From: Chloroflexota bacterium
GTDB lineage: Bacteria > Chloroflexota > Dehalococcoidia > DSTF01 > RBG-16-68-14
Assembly: GCA_022561355.1 (NCBI GenBank)
Contig: JADFRJ010000135.1
Coordinates: forward strand, 1 to 6,602
DNA length: 6,602 bases
Direction of reading: 5' to 3'
How positions within the stretch are numbered: position 1 is the stretch's first letter; each line of letters begins with the position of its first letter. The notes under the pieces are model-generated. The model did not search any database and was not told the DNA's origin. It was given only the letters and a program-made list of their open reading frames with translations. The position numbers were made by a program, and so were the translations under genes. Shown here piece after piece: positions 5,621 to 6,602 of this stretch.

Positions 5621-6097
5621 TTAGCTCTTCCGCTCGATCAATTCGATCGTCTCGTCCGGAGCCCGCGCTCCGTGTGGATACATGAAGTCATTCTCCTTGA
5701 GGAAGTTGTGCGCGAAGTCGGTTAGGGATTCCTTGTCCCGGTACATGGAATCAAAGTCCGCGGTGACGTCCTTCCAGGTGCCGCCCGCCTGGATCGCGTC
5801 GTACGGGCATGCCTCAGTACAGAGGCCGCAGTACATGCAGATCCGAAAGTCGATCTCATAGCGGTCGACCTTGAGTTCGCCGCCCTCCGCAGGTGACGTT
5901 GCCACAAGGATGCAGCCATCGGGACATGCTTGAGCGCACGTTGAACAGCCTGTACAGCGCTCCTCGAACCAGATGAGGTTCGTACGAGCGCGAGCAGGAA
6001 TGTCCCGCACCTCTTCGGGATACTGCACGGTGAACGGCGGCTTGAAGATGTGCTTGAACGTCACCATCATGCCTTTGAGTATGCCCAAGCCGTACAT
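5621..6097 (-). CDS. nuoI: NADH-quinone oxidoreductase subunit I (two 4Fe-4S clusters)
   Basis: This 158-residue protein is the NuoI/Nqo9-type subunit, which holds clusters N6a and N6b and passes electrons from the NuoG arm towards the quinone-reducing NuoB. The N-terminus has the amphipathic membrane-facing stretch Gly-Ile-Leu-Lys-Gly (5-9), Phe-Lys-His-Ile-Phe (14-18) and the family hallmark Val-Gln-Tyr-Pro-Glu (24-28). Two ferredoxin motifs follow: Cys48, 51, 54, 58-Pro and Cys87, 90, 93, 97-Pro, with an extra Cys62 after the first set. All eight ligands are present. The ATG at 6097 has GGGAGGG (6106-6112) eight bases upstream; internal Met10 and Met11 would cut off part of the N-terminal helix. 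The gene is first in a pair with the NuoG-like gene, 11 nt apart, and has its own candidate promoter. Order I then G, without nuoH between them, differs from the usual nuoA-N order. The C-terminal tail (about 107-158) is moderately acidic and not specially informative. Confidence 0.95.
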   Translation of the reverse strand: MYGLGILKGMMVTFKHIFKPPFTVQYPEEVRDIPARARTNLIWFEERCTGCSTCAQACPDGCILVATSPAEGGELKVDRYEIDFRICMYCGLCTEACPYDAIQAGGTWKDVTADFDSMYRDKESLTDFAHNFLKENDFMYPHGARAPDETIELIERKS

Positions 6098-6123
6098 CCG
6101 AGGATCCCTCCCTATTTGCGTTT

Positions 6124-6147
6124 GGAGAATTGTTTCACAAACTCTCC
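6124..6147. promoter_or_regulatory. Imperfect dyad at the nuoI transcription start region
   Basis: GGAGA (6124-6128) pairs with TCTCC (6143-6147), and TTGT (6130-6133) with ACAA (6137-6140), around the loop TTC, with A6129 facing AC (6141-6142) as an internal mismatch. The dyad lies immediately downstream of the candidate nuoI -10 box, so it could be an operator over the start site or a hairpin at the 5' end of the transcript. There is no T-run on either strand, so a terminator for the PAP2 gene is less likely. Confidence 0.35.
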
Positions 6148-6149
6148 GA

Positions 6150-6179
6150 ATTCTACCAGTGAACGGTGCAGATACTCAA
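6150..6179 (-). promoter_or_regulatory. Candidate extended -10 promoter of the nuoI-nuoG operon
   Basis: On the minus strand TTGAGT (6174-6179, four of six matches) and TAGAAT (6150-6155, five of six) are separated by 18 bp. The three bases before the -10 box are TGG, the extended -10 motif. Transcription would begin near 6143, leaving about 46 nt before the nuoI ATG, including its GGGAGGG site. The stretch is visibly more AT-rich than its surroundings. The rest of the 6098-6263 spacer holds no gene. Confidence 0.5.
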
Positions 6180-6263
6180 CCGGCGCTGCGTGGAGGCTGG
6201 ATGAACCGTTGAGACCGAGGTGATTCTTGCGCCGGCTAGCCTGCGGTGAGGCTCAGGCGGGAG

Positions 6264-6602
6264 CTAGTGCTGGCCAGCCAGCGTTGATGCGGACGCCGCG
6301 GAGCGGCGCTGGTTGAACTCGCGCAGCATCATCGCGACGCCAAGTCCCAGCAACGCGAGCGTACCACCGGCAACTCCATCGATGATGAAGTGGTTCGCTG
6401 TGAGAACAATACTCGCAAACATGAGGACCGGCAGGGCGACGCCGATCGCCTTCAAAAAGATGCTCTTGCTGTGCTGGAAGATGGCGATCCCAATGAGGAG
6501 ATTCCAGCCAAAGTGCAAACTTGGCATGGCCGCGTACTGGTTCACGAACGCGGGGGGCTGTAATACGCGATACGCGTGTGAACGCTCCGCGATGGTATCA
6601 AC
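6264..6602 (-). CDS. PAP2-family membrane phosphatase/transferase (C-terminal part, cut by window edge)
   Basis: The frame is open to the right edge, showing the last 112 residues. Two catalytic motifs of the PAP2 (phosphatidic acid phosphatase type 2) superfamily are present in the right order. Ala-Met-Pro-Ser-Leu-His is at visible residues 25-30, and Ala-Asn-His-Phe-Ile-Ile-Asp at 69-75, giving the phosphate-binding His and the His-Asp pair. The form Asn-Gln-Tyr-Ala-Ala-Met-Pro-Ser-Leu-His is closest to the branch that includes inositol phosphorylceramide synthase-like (AUR1-type) proteins. Hydrophobic stretches at about 32-43, 49-68 and 75-93 are membrane segments, and the tail (94-112) is basic then Ala/Ser-rich, presumably cytoplasmic. 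The first motif (Lys-x6-Arg-Pro type) would be beyond the edge. A GTG at 6545 is not the true start, because conserved-looking sequence (Leu-Gln-Pro-Pro-Ala-Phe-Val) continues upstream in frame. Such enzymes remove or transfer lipid phosphate head groups; the substrate cannot be told. It lies 166 nt upstream of nuoI and is probably a separate unit. Confidence 0.82.
   Translation of the reverse strand, partial: VDTIAERSHAYRVLQPPAFVNQYAAMPSLHFGWNLLIGIAIFQHSKSIFLKAIGVALPVLMFASIVLTANHFIIDGVAGGTLALLGLGVAMMLREFNQRRSAASASTLAGQH

Noticed and set aside
6238..6258. Terminator after the PAP2-family gene (AGCCT-N6-AGGCT or GCCTG-N10-CAGGC)
   Set aside because: Both stems are five base pairs, mutually exclusive, and without a T-run.
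6264..6545. GTG at 6545 as the true start of the PAP2-family gene
   Set aside because: The frame stays open to the window edge with family-like sequence before it, and the first catalytic motif and further membrane segments are missing, so the gene is cut by the edge.
1..6602. CRISPR array, tRNA or rRNA gene, insertion sequence or prophage gene
   Set aside because: No regularly spaced repeats, tRNA-like cloverleaf, rRNA sequence, transposase or phage motif was seen on either strand.

Overview
The window is high-GC bacterial DNA with tightly packed genes and several short or SD-less leaders. The domain combinations fit a deep-branching, probably Chloroflexota-like bacterium: a NuoG-like protein with an enlarged iron-sulfur region, a small secretion-type ATPase, a secreted M28-like peptidase, and an intergenic repeat containing a motif of the type GTCATCCTGAGCCTGTCG. 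The taxonomic assignment is inference from recalled family resemblance. No rRNA, tRNA, CRISPR array, insertion sequence or prophage gene is visible.

Layout, left to right. Minus strand, 1-202: 5' part of a secreted protein, probably an M28-family metallopeptidase, cut by the window edge. Positions 203-314: a non-coding spacer filled with a short repeat/hairpin element that reaches into the stop codon of the next gene. Minus, 315-1136: a small VirB11/PilT-type ATPase. Positions 1137-1195: a divergent control region with a candidate promoter and a perfect 6-4-6 dyad. Plus, 1196-2245: a zinc-dependent medium-chain dehydrogenase. Its stop and that of the convergent LON-domain gene (minus, 2259-2909) lie in two copies of a 17-bp tandem duplication. 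Minus, 2955-5609: a large NuoG-like iron-sulfur protein. Minus, 5621-6097: NuoI. Positions 6098-6263: a spacer with a good candidate promoter for nuoI-nuoG. Minus, 6264-6602: 3' part of a PAP2-family membrane phosphatase/transferase, cut by the right edge.

The core of the window is the nuoI-nuoG pair, read right to left with an 11-nt gap. Both proteins would sit in the peripheral electron-transfer arm of a complex I-type oxidoreductase. The large subunit is a mosaic. It has a 2Fe-2S domain, a duplicated His-Cys cluster motif, a complete eight-cysteine ferredoxin domain (as in formate dehydrogenase alpha subunits and iron hydrogenases rather than classical NuoG), and a molybdopterin-oxidoreductase-like body whose Cys/Sec-His active-site position reads Asn-Asn. 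It therefore looks like an electron wire rather than a formate dehydrogenase. No nuoE, nuoF or nuoH neighbour is present inside the window. The LON-domain gene downstream may be co-transcribed. The other genes show no evident pathway link with complex I.
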